Source of the DNA: Desulfonatronum thioautotrophicum
GTDB lineage: Bacteria > Desulfobacterota > Desulfovibrionia > Desulfovibrionales > Desulfonatronaceae
DNA: 64,000 nucleotides
Assembly: GCF_000934745.1 (NCBI RefSeq)
Contig: NZ_KN882168.1
Location: 258,888 to 322,887, forward strand
Reading direction: 5' to 3'
In this document: positions 48,468-56,792 of the stretch, in pieces
Position numbering within the stretch: position 1 is the stretch's first letter
Layout of the letters: each line of letters starts with the position of its first letter
The notes under the pieces: model-generated
What the model was told of the DNA's origin: nothing
Databases searched by the model: none
Seen by the model: only the letters and a program-made list of their open reading frames with translations
Translations under genes and position numbers: made by a program

Positions 48468-49688
48468 TCACCCCTGGCCACCGCCCGTTGAAGGCACGAT
48501 TAGTCCCCCGGGAAAAAGATCCAGCAGTTGGTTGTCGGGCCTCCGGTCCCGGTTGAGGGTGGCCAGGGCAACCCGGCTCCCTGGCTCATCTCCGAGAAAT
48601 ACCCCGCCGAGAATCAACCCGTCTTCATCCAGAACCACCTTGCGGTAGATCCCGTTCTCCAACTCCTGATGAACCATGGCCGGATGTTTTTCCTCCGCGT
48701 CAATCTCGCCAAAAGCGGTCAGGGCGATTCCGGCCACTTTCAGGGAGTTGCTTGGTATCGTGCCCGTATATGCCGCCGTCCCGCCGCCCATGTTCACACC
48801 GGCTACCCTGCCCTGCTCCATGGCAGCCGGCCAGATACCGTAATAGCGCCCCCGATGCTCGCAGACATCTCCGGCAGCGTACACCTCCTCGTGCGAGGTC
48901 TGCATCCGGTCATCCACTTGGACGGCCTTGCCCACCTCCAGTCCAAGGCGATGGGCGAATGTGAGCTCCGGCCGAACACCTGCGGAAATCAAAACCATGT
49001 CTGCTGCCAGTCGGTTCCCGTTGTCCAGAGCCACTTCCAGGCCATCGGTGGTTTCGCGGATTTCCAATGTCTTGCGGTCCAAGTGAAAGGCAAAGCCCAT
49101 GGCCTCCAAAAGCCCTTGCAGCTGCTTCGCGGCCTGTGGATCGGTTTGCCGAGGCAGCAGGCGGGGAAACACTTCCACCACCTCCACCTGCGCTCCGGCT
49201 CGACGCAGCCCATTGCCGGCCTCCAGGCCCAGTAATCCGCCGCCGATGAGCACCAGCCGTCGTCGTGATCCGGCCATGGCGCGAATTCGCTGGGCATCGG
49301 CCATGGTCCGCAGCGTGCACACGCCCGGGAGGTCCGCCCCGGGAAAGGGCGGCACAAAGGCCTGGCCACCGGTGGCCAGGAGCAACATGTCGTAAGGTTC
49401 TTCCCTGCCCTGGGCCGTGATCAACACCCGTCGGTCTGCATCAATATCGTGAACCGGACAGTCCAGCCGCAGGTCGATCTCCCGCCGGGCATACCACTGC
49501 GGGTCGTGGATGATGAGTTTTTCCGCTGCCTTTTCCCCGGACAACAGCTCAGGCAAGGCGGGGGTGTAGATGAATCCGTGGGATTCCCGGGAAAACATGA
49601 CGATGGATGCGGCCTGGTCTAGTTTGCGCACCGCCTCCGCGGCGCTGTTGGCCGCAACGCCGTTGCCGATGATCACAAAGCGCTTCAT
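48468..49688 (-). CDS. FAD/NAD(P)-dependent oxidoreductase (NirB/rubredoxin-reductase-like)
   Basis: 406 residues. A two-dinucleotide-fold flavoprotein: GNGVAANSAAEAVR binds FAD at the N-terminus, LLLATGG follows, GGGLLGLEAGNGLRRAG is the NAD(P)H fold at about 150, and VYAAGDVCE is the second FAD motif near 275. There is no redox-active CxxxxC pair, so it is of the ferredoxin/rubredoxin reductase or NirB N-terminal type rather than a disulfide reductase. Its ATG overlaps the stop of the deoxyhypusine-synthase-like gene (ATGA), with GGGAGG 6 bases upstream, so the two are translationally coupled. The electron partner is unknown. Confidence 0.88.
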   Translation of the reverse strand: MKRFVIIGNGVAANSAAEAVRKLDQAASIVMFSRESHGFIYTPALPELLSGEKAAEKLIIHDPQWYARREIDLRLDCPVHDIDADRRVLITAQGREEPYDMLLLATGGQAFVPPFPGADLPGVCTLRTMADAQRIRAMAGSRRRLVLIGGGLLGLEAGNGLRRAGAQVEVVEVFPRLLPRQTDPQAAKQLQGLLEAMGFAFHLDRKTLEIRETTDGLEVALDNGNRLAADMVLISAGVRPELTFAHRLGLEVGKAVQVDDRMQTSHEEVYAAGDVCEHRGRYYGIWPAAMEQGRVAGVNMGGGTAAYTGTIPSNSLKVAGIALTAFGEIDAEEKHPAMVHQELENGIYRKVVLDEDGLILGGVFLGDEPGSRVALATLNRDRRPDNQLLDLFPGGLIVPSTGGGQG

Positions 49689-50818
49689 GGCTGCCTCCCG
49701 CCGGAAGGATTCTCCGGTTGCATGTTCTTCTGCTCGGTTGCGTTCTTGGCCAGGCGCTGTTCCAGCGCCTTGATCAGCAGAGGCCAGACCAGAGTCGCGT
49801 CACTGGGCACCTCCGCGTGCCGCCCGCCGTCCTGGGGAGCGACGAACTTGCCCCAGGAAATACCCTCCTGATAGGTGCAGCCGCTCAAGCCCCCCCAGTG
49901 CACGGGTTCGGGACAGATGCGCACGGCATAGTGAAATCGCCGGGCCGTGGTTTTCATGTCTTCCACACGCTGGCTGAGGATTTCCAGAAATGGTCCGACC
50001 TGTTGGGCCCAATTCCGGGGCACTCCGCCGCCGATGGTGAATATCCCGATGCGCTTGGCCGCCAGGATGCGCTTGGTGTAACTGAACAGATCCAGAAAAG
50101 GGTTGAACTGAAATGGAAGTCGGGCCGGGTCATCAATGTCCAGAGACTGCCACTCCGGATGGTTGCGCAGCATATACGAGGCCACGTCCAAAGCCAGTTC
50201 CGAGTCCGTGAAGGCCGGGATGTAAACCGGAACATTGTGGACAAATGCGCTCTTCAATATCCCCGAGCCCTCGTAGTGTTCGGTCAAATGCCGACCAATG
50301 GCCCGGCAAAGAGTTTCCGAGCTGAGGTGGGTATCCTCGGCCACTTCCTCCATCACCCGGGCGATAACCCGTTCGGCCTGCATGAAATTGGCTTCCGGTT
50401 CCAGGGTGTCATAGACCCGATTGTAGCCTTTTTCAAAAAGCGCGGCATCGTTCATCCGATGCGCTTCGTATTTGTAGTGCCGTAGCCCGATGGACTCGAT
50501 GAAGCCGTGGGCCATCAATGCCCCGGTGGAGACGACAATGTCCAGCCAGCCGTTGTCGATCATTCGACAGAGCACTTTGCCCATCTTGGCCACGGTCATT
50601 GCCCCGGAAAAGGTACCGACAACGAGACAGTCCGGGTCAGCGACCATGGCTTCCAGGACATCCAGGGCTTCTCCCAGACATCTGCCCCCGAAGGCGGTGC
50701 GGGACATGGCCGTCACCAACTCGTCAAAGTCCTCCACAGCATCCAAGTCCAGGGTCTTCAGCGGTGTCAGTCCGTCTTCCTCGCCATTGCGCAAGGTGTC
50801 GATGCGTCGAATATTCAT
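49685..50818 (-). CDS. Deoxyhypusine-synthase-family protein, copy 1 (polyamine-linked)
   Basis: 377 residues. The fold markers of deoxyhypusine synthase are present: VVGTFSGAMTVAKMG near the N-terminus, IVVSTGALMAHGFIE, VYIPAFTDSELAL, TIGGGVPRNW and ISWGKF. The Lys of the WGK motif (about 324) is the one that forms the imine with the 4-aminobutyl group in the eukaryotic enzyme. Bacteria have no eIF5A, and the KHH segment that follows GGG in true deoxyhypusine synthase is replaced by PRNW. The acceptor is therefore probably a small amine, as in homospermidine-forming relatives, though this is inference. pdaD lies upstream on the same strand and a flavoprotein overlaps its end. Confidence 0.88.
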   Translation of the reverse strand: MNIRRIDTLRNGEEDGLTPLKTLDLDAVEDFDELVTAMSRTAFGGRCLGEALDVLEAMVADPDCLVVGTFSGAMTVAKMGKVLCRMIDNGWLDIVVSTGALMAHGFIESIGLRHYKYEAHRMNDAALFEKGYNRVYDTLEPEANFMQAERVIARVMEEVAEDTHLSSETLCRAIGRHLTEHYEGSGILKSAFVHNVPVYIPAFTDSELALDVASYMLRNHPEWQSLDIDDPARLPFQFNPFLDLFSYTKRILAAKRIGIFTIGGGVPRNWAQQVGPFLEILSQRVEDMKTTARRFHYAVRICPEPVHWGGLSGCTYQEGISWGKFVAPQDGGRHAEVPSDATLVWPLLIKALEQRLAKNATEQKNMQPENPSGGRQP

Positions 50819-50852
50819 CTCGTCAGCAGAGCTCCATGAAATGTCGCCGCAT

Positions 50853-50887
50853 AAAAAAAGGCCGAGGGAAACGGCTTCCCCTCGGCC
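50853..50887 (-). terminator. Rho-independent terminator between pdaD and the dhs-like gene
   Basis: On the minus strand, GGCCGAGGGG pairs with CCCTCGGCC (one bulged base) around a short loop and is followed by seven T residues. It lies 29 bases past the pdaD stop, so most pdaD transcripts should end here. The dhs-like and oxidoreductase genes then depend on read-through or on a promoter in 50819-50852. Confidence 0.85.
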
Positions 50888-50915
50888 TGGTTGCGGCGGG
50901 TATCAAAAGGTGGTG

Positions 50916-51464
50916 TCAGGGAAGAAACACCGCGGCGGAAACCGTGGTGGTCCACACACCGGCTTGGCCGGTAGTCACGACGGGCGCCGAGGCGGAATCG
51001 ATGATTTTTCCGCTCATGAGATAGATCTGTCTGCGCTCGTCGTAGGCCGTTTCCGGGTTAAAGTCCACGCCCTGGGTGGTGGCCAGCATGGTGGAGGCCA
51101 GGTCCTCGGCAAAATCGCCCAATTCCTGTTCGTCGGCTCCAAAGGCGGTATGTTCGGAAATGTAGCCGTAATGCTCCTTGCTGGCCGGGAAGGCCATGCC
51201 CACGGCCGAGCCGACCAAACGGCCCTTCTCGTTGGTCGCGTTGCGAGCCATCACGCAAAAGGTGATCTGCCCTGGACTGAGCTGCTTCACGCCTTCATCC
51301 ACACTGACCATTTTACAGTTTGGCGGAAAAATACTGGACACATAGACGAGATTCAGCTTCTCGATTCCGGCATCGCGCAAGGCCAGCTCGAAAGACTGGA
51401 GCTTGTTCTTGTGCCGACCGATACCCTTGGTGAAAAACGCCTGCCGCGGTACGAAATTGATCAT
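50916..51464 (-). CDS. pdaD: Pyruvoyl-dependent arginine decarboxylase proenzyme
   Basis: 182 residues. The enzyme converts arginine to agmatine, the entry to polyamine synthesis by the agmatine route. The proenzyme cleaves itself at a Ser-Ser bond to make the pyruvoyl cofactor; here VYVSSIFPPNC places it at Ser43-Ser44. Other family features are PGQITFCVMARNATNEKGRLVGSA (chain core) and SEHTAFG. The GTATC-ATG start has AGGAGG at 8 bases, a very strong site. It precedes a terminator and the deoxyhypusine-synthase-like gene. pdaD occurs in archaea, chlamydiae and some bacteria including deltaproteobacteria. Confidence 0.94.
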   Translation of the reverse strand: MINFVPRQAFFTKGIGRHKNKLQSFELALRDAGIEKLNLVYVSSIFPPNCKMVSVDEGVKQLSPGQITFCVMARNATNEKGRLVGSAVGMAFPASKEHYGYISEHTAFGADEQELGDFAEDLASTMLATTQGVDFNPETAYDERRQIYLMSGKIIDSASAPVVTTGQAGVWTTTVSAAVFLP

Positions 51465-51516
51465 GATACGATCCTCCTGAACGATATGTTTCCACTCCCT
51501 GGGGAAGTGAACTGCC

Positions 51517-52188
51517 TCATAAGGATTTTTTGGCCCGAAGAAAAGGGTCGGCGATGCCTATTCCCTGAAGTCGCGCCCTGGCCTGGTCCGCTTCGCCCTG
51601 GGAACCCCGGACCGTGACCAGCACCCGATACCACTGCCGCCCATCCACCAGGCCGGCCTCAACGCTTGCCCGCAAACCCACGGCATCAATCTGCTGTTGC
51701 AATGCCCTGGCCTGGGGTTCGGTCTGAAACGAAGCAACCTGGTAGACAAATTCAAAGCGCTCCTGCCGCGGTTCCGGGGTGGTGACCGTCGGTGCAGGCG
51801 GCGGTGCGGGTGGCGGTTCCTGGGCTGGAGCCACCTGTCGTGGCGGAGGAGGTGCGCTGGGTGTCGGCGGTTCAGGTCGGCGCGGTGCAACGGGAGCAGG
51901 CTGGCTGCCCCGCTCCTGCAAGGTGTCGTGGAAGCGCAATTCTTCAGGTTGCAGCACGGTTCGCGGACTGGAAAGGATCGGCTCCTGGGGACTGACAATC
52001 CGCCCGATATCCGGAATCACCGACTCCGGATGGTACCCCCGCCCGACCAGAATCCCCAGGATAAATGCCCAGGCCATGATCAGCACGCCGATAAATCCCA
52101 CACCAATGGCTCCAGGCAACCCAAGTTCAAAGCTCCAGCGCCTGCCCTTTTTCCCGGTAGTGGACGATTTGCTTCGTTTTTGCGCCAT
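51517..52188 (-). CDS. SPOR-domain membrane protein
   Basis: About 223 residues. A basic N-terminal tail (KRSKSSTTGKKGRRW) precedes one transmembrane helix (about residues 24-48), then a Pro-rich periplasmic linker (about 95-140), then a C-terminal SPOR domain (about 145-215, FVYQVASFQTEPQARALQQQ and RQWYRVLVTV). SPOR domains bind denuded glycan strands at the division septum, so a role in cell division or wall remodelling is likely. The ATG at 52188 lies 11 bases after the argS stop; the longer frame overlapping argS is not credible. Confidence 0.9.
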   Translation of the reverse strand: MAQKRSKSSTTGKKGRRWSFELGLPGAIGVGFIGVLIMAWAFILGILVGRGYHPESVIPDIGRIVSPQEPILSSPRTVLQPEELRFHDTLQERGSQPAPVAPRRPEPPTPSAPPPPRQVAPAQEPPPAPPPAPTVTTPEPRQERFEFVYQVASFQTEPQARALQQQIDAVGLRASVEAGLVDGRQWYRVLVTVRGSQGEADQARARLQGIGIADPFLRAKKSL

Positions 52189-52199
52189 GGACAGGCCGA

Positions 52200-53858
52200 T
52201 TACATCTTCTGCGGGGCTGCAACACCCAGCAGATCCAGGCCACTGCGCAACACCTGGGCCACGGCCCGGCACATTGCCAGCCGGGCCTGAACCAGTTCCG
52301 GAGAGCCTGCGGCCAACACCGGATGGGTTGTGTAGTAGCGATGCAGTTTTCCGGCCAGATCCAACAGATAATGGCTGAGATGGTGCGGGCTCAGGGTAGC
52401 CGAGGCGGAAACCAGGACGTCTCCGAACTGATCCAGGGACTTGAGCAGCTCCAGATCGGCTTCCCCGTCCAGCAGGGCCAGGATTTCCGGCGTCGGCTGC
52501 AGCAGATCCACCCCGGTTTCCGCGGCTTTGGCCAGCAGGGAATGGATCCGGGCATGGGCGTACTGAACATAGTAGACCGGGTTGTCCATGGTTTGTCGCT
52601 TGACCAACTCCAGGTCGAAATCAAGGTGGCTGTCGCTTTTGCGGCTGAGAAAGATGAACCGGGCTGCATCCGTGCCCACCTCGGCGCAGACATCAGCCAG
52701 GGTTTCAAATTCACCGGCCCGAGTGGACATGGCGATCTGCTCCCCGGCTCGAAGCAGATTGACCAATTGGACCAAAATAACCTGGAGATCTTCCGGAACC
52801 CGCCCCAAGGCTTGAGCCGCGGCCTTCATCCGGCCGACATACCCGTGATGATCAGCTCCCCAGATGTCCACCACCAGATCAAATCCACGGGCGAACTTGT
52901 CCGCATGATAGGCGATGTCCGAGGCCAGGTAGGTCAGGGAGCCATCAGACTTGCGAAGCACCCGGTCCTTGTCGTCGCCATACCGGGTACTGGCAAACCA
53001 AAGCGCCCCATCTTGGTCATAGGCCAATCCATCCATCCGCAACTGCTCCAGGGTTCGCTCCACGGCCCCTTCACGGATCAGGTCGGATTCGGAAAACCAG
53101 ACCTGGTGCTCAACCCGAAAGTCCTGAAGATCCTGACGGATTCCGGCCAGGATGCGATCCATGGCGTATTCACGGGCCCTATCCAGGGCTTCCTGCTCCG
53201 GCCATTCCGCCAATCGTTCCCCGTCTCGGTCCAGCAACCCTTGGGCAAGCCCCCGGATATAGTCTCCCTTGTAACCATCCTCCGGAAAAACCACATGTTG
53301 ACCAAGCAGTTCCTGGTATCGGGCCAGGACCGATGCGCCCAGAAGCCGCATCTGCCGACCAGCATCGTTGAGATAGTATTCCGTGGTAACGCTGTGTCCC
53401 ATGAACCGCAGAATCCGAGCCAGACTGTCCCCCAGGGCGGCCCCGCGTCCATGACCGATGTGCAGTGGCCCTGTGGGGTTGGCGGAAACAAATTCCACCT
53501 GCACCCGCCGTCCGCCGCCCAAGTCGGACTGACCGTACAGGTCCCCCTGCTCCAGAATCACCAGGATGCCCTGCTGCCAGAAGGCCGGAGCCAATGTGAA
53601 ATTCAGGAACCCCGGTCCCGCCGTCTCCACCATGGCCAGTCGGGGATCACCAAGCAGCTTCAGGCGCTGCTCCATATCCTGGCAGATCTGTCGGGGATTC
53701 TTCCCCGCGGTTTTGGACAGGGTAAAGGCCATGTTCGTGGCCAAGTCACCAAAGCGCTTATCGCGCGGAGGCTCAAGAGTCGTTCCTGCTGTCCACTGCA
53801 GCCCGTACTCGTCCAGAAAAGGCTTCAGCAATTCCCGTAAATAGGTTTGTGCGCGCAT
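52200..53858 (-). CDS. argS: Arginyl-tRNA synthetase
   Basis: About 552 residues, normal for the family. The N-terminal Add-1 domain covers about 1-90, the class I core begins with VSANPTGPLHIGHGRGAALGD including the HIGH motif, IWGADHHGYVGRMKAAAQAL and MSTRAGEFETL mark the catalytic end, and the C-terminal DALR helical bundle has VQYAHARIHSLL. It charges tRNA-Arg and needs the tRNA for activation. The ATG at 53858 gives the typical start MRAQTYLREL, but no clear ribosome-binding site precedes it. It is 51 bases downstream of fabD. Confidence 0.95.
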   Translation of the reverse strand: MRAQTYLRELLKPFLDEYGLQWTAGTTLEPPRDKRFGDLATNMAFTLSKTAGKNPRQICQDMEQRLKLLGDPRLAMVETAGPGFLNFTLAPAFWQQGILVILEQGDLYGQSDLGGGRRVQVEFVSANPTGPLHIGHGRGAALGDSLARILRFMGHSVTTEYYLNDAGRQMRLLGASVLARYQELLGQHVVFPEDGYKGDYIRGLAQGLLDRDGERLAEWPEQEALDRAREYAMDRILAGIRQDLQDFRVEHQVWFSESDLIREGAVERTLEQLRMDGLAYDQDGALWFASTRYGDDKDRVLRKSDGSLTYLASDIAYHADKFARGFDLVVDIWGADHHGYVGRMKAAAQALGRVPEDLQVILVQLVNLLRAGEQIAMSTRAGEFETLADVCAEVGTDAARFIFLSRKSDSHLDFDLELVKRQTMDNPVYYVQYAHARIHSLLAKAAETGVDLLQPTPEILALLDGEADLELLKSLDQFGDVLVSASATLSPHHLSHYLLDLAGKLHRYYTTHPVLAAGSPELVQARLAMCRAVAQVLRSGLDLLGVAAPQKM

Positions 53859-53909
53859 TGGAGTGATGTTATTTCCGTATGGTTTGATCAAAAAGTCTAT
53901 CGATCAGGC

Positions 53910-54845
53910 TTATGCCGAGAGCGCTTCCAGCTGGTCCAGCCCCTGAACACTCTTTGCTTCCCAAGGCTCGTCCATTTTGGCCAGAATTGCACTGACCAAA
54001 CGGGTCAAGACGCCTTTGGGCCCGGGCTCAATCCAGATTCGGGCCCCGTCATGCCATTGCGCCTGAACGCTTTGGGTCCAAAGCACGGAGGAGGTCATCT
54101 GTTCGGCCACCAGGGATTCAATCCGGACCGGGTCCGACTCCACGGCAGCGGAGACGTTAAAATAGACCGGAACACGCGGTTCGCGCCAATCCAGTTTTCG
54201 CAGCACACCGGCGAATTCCCGGGCTGGTTCGCGCATCAATGAGCTGTGAAAGGCCCCGCTTACGGCTAGTGGAACGGCCCGCCCCTTGCGCTCCTTGACC
54301 AGCCCCGCGGCCTGGTCCACCAGTACCGCGTTCCCGCTGATCACAAACTGTGCCGGAGAGTTGTCGTTGGCAATGCGCAATTCCCCATCTTTGCGCACCG
54401 TGTCCACGATTTCCTGGACTGCTTCCCTGGGCAGTTTGAGGATTGCGGCCATCTTCCCGCCAGAAGCCGCTCCGGCTTCGTCCATCAACCGACCTCGCAA
54501 GGCGGTCAGCTCCAGGACATCGGGAATCTCCAGGACGCGCGCCGCGGCCAAAGCGGCAAACTCACCCAGGCTGTGCCCTGCCAGGGCGTCCGGTGCAAGA
54601 TGCTCATGGCCCACAATCCACAGCGCCAATGTGGTTGCGGTCATGGCGGGCTGAAGATATCTGGTGCAAGCCATATCTGTTTCCGCACCGTCCCAGTAGA
54701 TCTCCCGAAGTGGCGCCCCGGCGGCCTTTTCGGCTCGTCTCCATAATTCCATGGCCTCAGGGAAACGTTCCGCCACATCACGCCCCATCCCCGGCTCCTG
54801 GGACCCCTGCCCCGGAAAGACCACGACGGTTTTTACTTTGCTCAT
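53910..54845 (-). CDS. fabD: Malonyl-CoA:ACP transacylase (FabD)
   Basis: About 311 residues. It loads malonyl groups on acyl-carrier protein for fatty acid synthesis. Motifs are VVVFPGQGSQEPGMG at the N-terminus, the nucleophile Ser in AGHSLGEFAALAAA, and the catalytic His in SGAFHSSLM. GAGGAAGAGAGAG precedes the ATG at 54845, which is a better start than the upstream frame. It is divergent from rsmG across 78 bases and is not next to other fab genes in this window. Confidence 0.92.
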   Translation of the reverse strand: MSKVKTVVVFPGQGSQEPGMGRDVAERFPEAMELWRRAEKAAGAPLREIYWDGAETDMACTRYLQPAMTATTLALWIVGHEHLAPDALAGHSLGEFAALAAARVLEIPDVLELTALRGRLMDEAGAASGGKMAAILKLPREAVQEIVDTVRKDGELRIANDNSPAQFVISGNAVLVDQAAGLVKERKGRAVPLAVSGAFHSSLMREPAREFAGVLRKLDWREPRVPVYFNVSAAVESDPVRIESLVAEQMTSSVLWTQSVQAQWHDGARIWIEPGPKGVLTRLVSAILAKMDEPWEAKSVQGLDQLEALSA

Positions 54846-54923
54846 CTCTCTCTTCCTCACTTTTGCCGCCCATAAAACCGTAACGGCTTGCATTTTTCCC
54901 CATGATCGGCCAAGGATCGCTCC

Positions 54924-55595
54924 ATGAAGGTCAAACCAACGCCCTCGCCGGTTTTTCCGACATCAGACCAAATAATTGAGCTAGCCTCCAAACTTGGACG
55001 CACCCTGACCATGGAGCAAGCCCAAGGGCTGAATCAGTACCTTGACTTGCTGCTCCAGTGGAATCAACGGATGAATCTGGTTGGACCCGGCGACTGGAAA
55101 AAAATTCTTGGGGATCTGGTGGCGGATAGTTGGCTCCTGGCCGATTTCCTGAAAAACCTGCCCCTACCCGATGCTCCACGGACCGTGGACCTGGGAGCCG
55201 GCGCCGGGCTGCCCGGACTCCCCTTGCGGCTCTTCTGGCCGCCGGGCACTTACCACCTGGTGGAAATCCGCCGGAAACGCACGGCGTTTCTGCTCCAGGC
55301 CGTCGCGGCCATGCGCTTGAATCGGACCGTGGTCCAGCCCGAGCATGCCGAAAAGGCCCTGCCGACCCTGGCCCCATTGGATCTATGTCTGAGCCGGGCC
55401 TTTTTGCCCTGGCCCCGACTGCTGGAACTGGTTCGTCCCTGGCTGGCTCCTCACGGCCTGGTCTTGATCATGGCCAATGAGCCTCCACCGGAGCCCCTTC
55501 CAGCCCCATGGCTGCTTCAGGCCATGTATTCGTATCCCTCGGGAAGCAAAACCCGCTACTTCTGGTCCTTGGCCGCGGCTGTCATTTCCAGATAG
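54924..55595 (+). CDS. rsmG: 16S rRNA (guanine-N7) methyltransferase RsmG
   Basis: 223 residues. It methylates N7 of G527 in 16S rRNA using S-adenosylmethionine; loss often gives low-level streptomycin resistance. The signature is LLLQWNQRMNLVGPGD then the SAM-binding VDLGAGAGLPGLPLRL and VEIRRKRTAFL. It is not adjacent to parAB or mnmG, its frequent partners. The last 40 bases overlap a small convergent gene on the minus strand. Confidence 0.9.
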   Translation: MKVKPTPSPVFPTSDQIIELASKLGRTLTMEQAQGLNQYLDLLLQWNQRMNLVGPGDWKKILGDLVADSWLLADFLKNLPLPDAPRTVDLGAGAGLPGLPLRLFWPPGTYHLVEIRRKRTAFLLQAVAAMRLNRTVVQPEHAEKALPTLAPLDLCLSRAFLPWPRLLELVRPWLAPHGLVLIMANEPPPEPLPAPWLLQAMYSYPSGSKTRYFWSLAAAVISR

Positions 55596-55774
55596 GATCC
55601 CTTGAAGATGGCTTCGGTGGCCGCGGCGTCGGCAGCCTCGCCCAAGTCCATCAATTTCTCCAGAAAATCCAGGATCAGGAAACGGTCATTCTCGCATCCA
55701 TCCTGAAAATCCTGGACGAGTTGGCCGCTGGCAAGCAGCTCCTCGATTTCCCGCAAAGAGTCCATGGGAAGCAT
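55556..55774 (-). CDS. Small acidic hypothetical protein
   Basis: 72 residues, mostly helical and acidic (MDSLREIEELLASGQLV, DFLEKLMDLGEAAD). I do not recognise the family. Third codon positions are strongly GC-biased as in neighbouring genes, and AAGG lies 7 bases before the ATG, supporting a real gene. It overlaps the 3' end of rsmG by 40 bases in the opposite direction. 55775-56096 beyond it holds no supported gene; a reverse frame at 55790-55990 lacks a ribosome-binding site and coding bias. Confidence 0.6.
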   Translation of the reverse strand: MLPMDSLREIEELLASGQLVQDFQDGCENDRFLILDFLEKLMDLGEAADAAATEAIFKGSYLEMTAAAKDQK

Positions 55775-56096
55775 AGTCGTGCCTTAATGCTAGAGTGCGT
55801 AGTTTTTGATACCAAGCCTTTTCGCAAAAACAGGCATCATGGCAGGAAAGTTGATGTTCGTAAAGGCTCGAAAAGGGCTGCGCGCTGCACACAGCACTGC
55901 TGGAAGAAATTTACCCTTGCCACCCATTTGGAATCTGGTCTTGCGGCAATGGAGGGCTATTTGGTGTTTCATTGTTGTTATGGTAATCACCTCTGATACA
56001 TAAAGAGAAAAATGGTTGCGGCCTCATGCGACATGAGCATGGCCAAATCAGCCTCGCAACCGGGGCCTTAAGCGGCCATGAAAACCCGGAGATACC

Positions 56097-56792
56097 ATGA
56101 GCGCGAATTTTCAATCCCATCTCAAAGAGGTTGTCCTCGCTGTCCTGCCCATCACCCTGGTGGTGGTCCTCCTGCAGATTTTTCTGGTTAACATGCCCTG
56201 GGTTGTTTTCGCCCGCTTCCTGATCGGCGTGACCATGGTTCTCCTTGGGCTCTTGCTGTTTTTGCAGGGAGTGAAGATCGGGCTGCTGCCCATGGGCGAG
56301 GCTGTGGGAGCGGAACTGCCTAAACACGGGTCAATGGTCTTTCTGCTTTTTTTCGCCTTCCTGCTCGGCTTTGTCGTGACCGTGGCCGAGCCGGATGTCC
56401 GGGTTCTGGCCCACCAGGTGGACTTCGTCTCTGACGGATTGGTGGGAAGCAACGTCCTGATCCTTACGGTGGCCTTGGGAGTGGCTGTCTTCGTGGCCTT
56501 GGCCATGTTGCGCATTGTCCTGAAAACGCCCATCACCTGGCTGCTCATCGGCGGGTATCTGGTGATTCTTATCCTTTCGTTCATCACCCCCCCGGCCTTC
56601 GTGCCCATTGCCTTTGATGCCGGCGGGGTGACCACCGGACCGGTTACCGTGCCCTTTATTCTCGCCCTTGGCCTCGGCACGGCGGCGGTCATGGGCGGTC
56701 GGTCCTCCTTTGCCGACGGCTTCGGCTTGATCGGCCTGGCCTCCATCGGCCCGGTGATTGGCGTAATGATTCTGGGGATGCTTTACGGATGA
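56097..56792 (+). CDS. DUF1538 membrane protein, first of a tandem pair
   Basis: 231 residues with about seven hydrophobic helices and little loop sequence. DUF1538 hallmarks are LLLFLQGVKIGLLPMGEAVG, VVTVAEPDVRVLAHQV and PIAFDAGGVTTGPVTVPF. The family has been proposed to be a transporter or channel, but its substrate is not established. GGAG lies 6 bases before the ATG. The stop overlaps the start of the second DUF1538 gene (ATGA), and a PII-like gene follows, so the three are one operon. Confidence 0.88.
   Translation: MSANFQSHLKEVVLAVLPITLVVVLLQIFLVNMPWVVFARFLIGVTMVLLGLLLFLQGVKIGLLPMGEAVGAELPKHGSMVFLLFFAFLLGFVVTVAEPDVRVLAHQVDFVSDGLVGSNVLILTVALGVAVFVALAMLRIVLKTPITWLLIGGYLVILILSFITPPAFVPIAFDAGGVTTGPVTVPFILALGLGTAAVMGGRSSFADGFGLIGLASIGPVIGVMILGMLYG

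Noticed and set aside
49685-50818. True deoxyhypusine synthase modifying eIF5A
   Set aside because: Bacteria lack eIF5A and the segment after GGG (KHH in true enzymes) is not kept, so only family membership is claimed.
55790-55990. Possible 66-residue reverse-strand gene before the DUF1538 operon
   Set aside because: Codon use is unlike neighbouring genes, no start signal is visible, and frames on both strands are open by chance.
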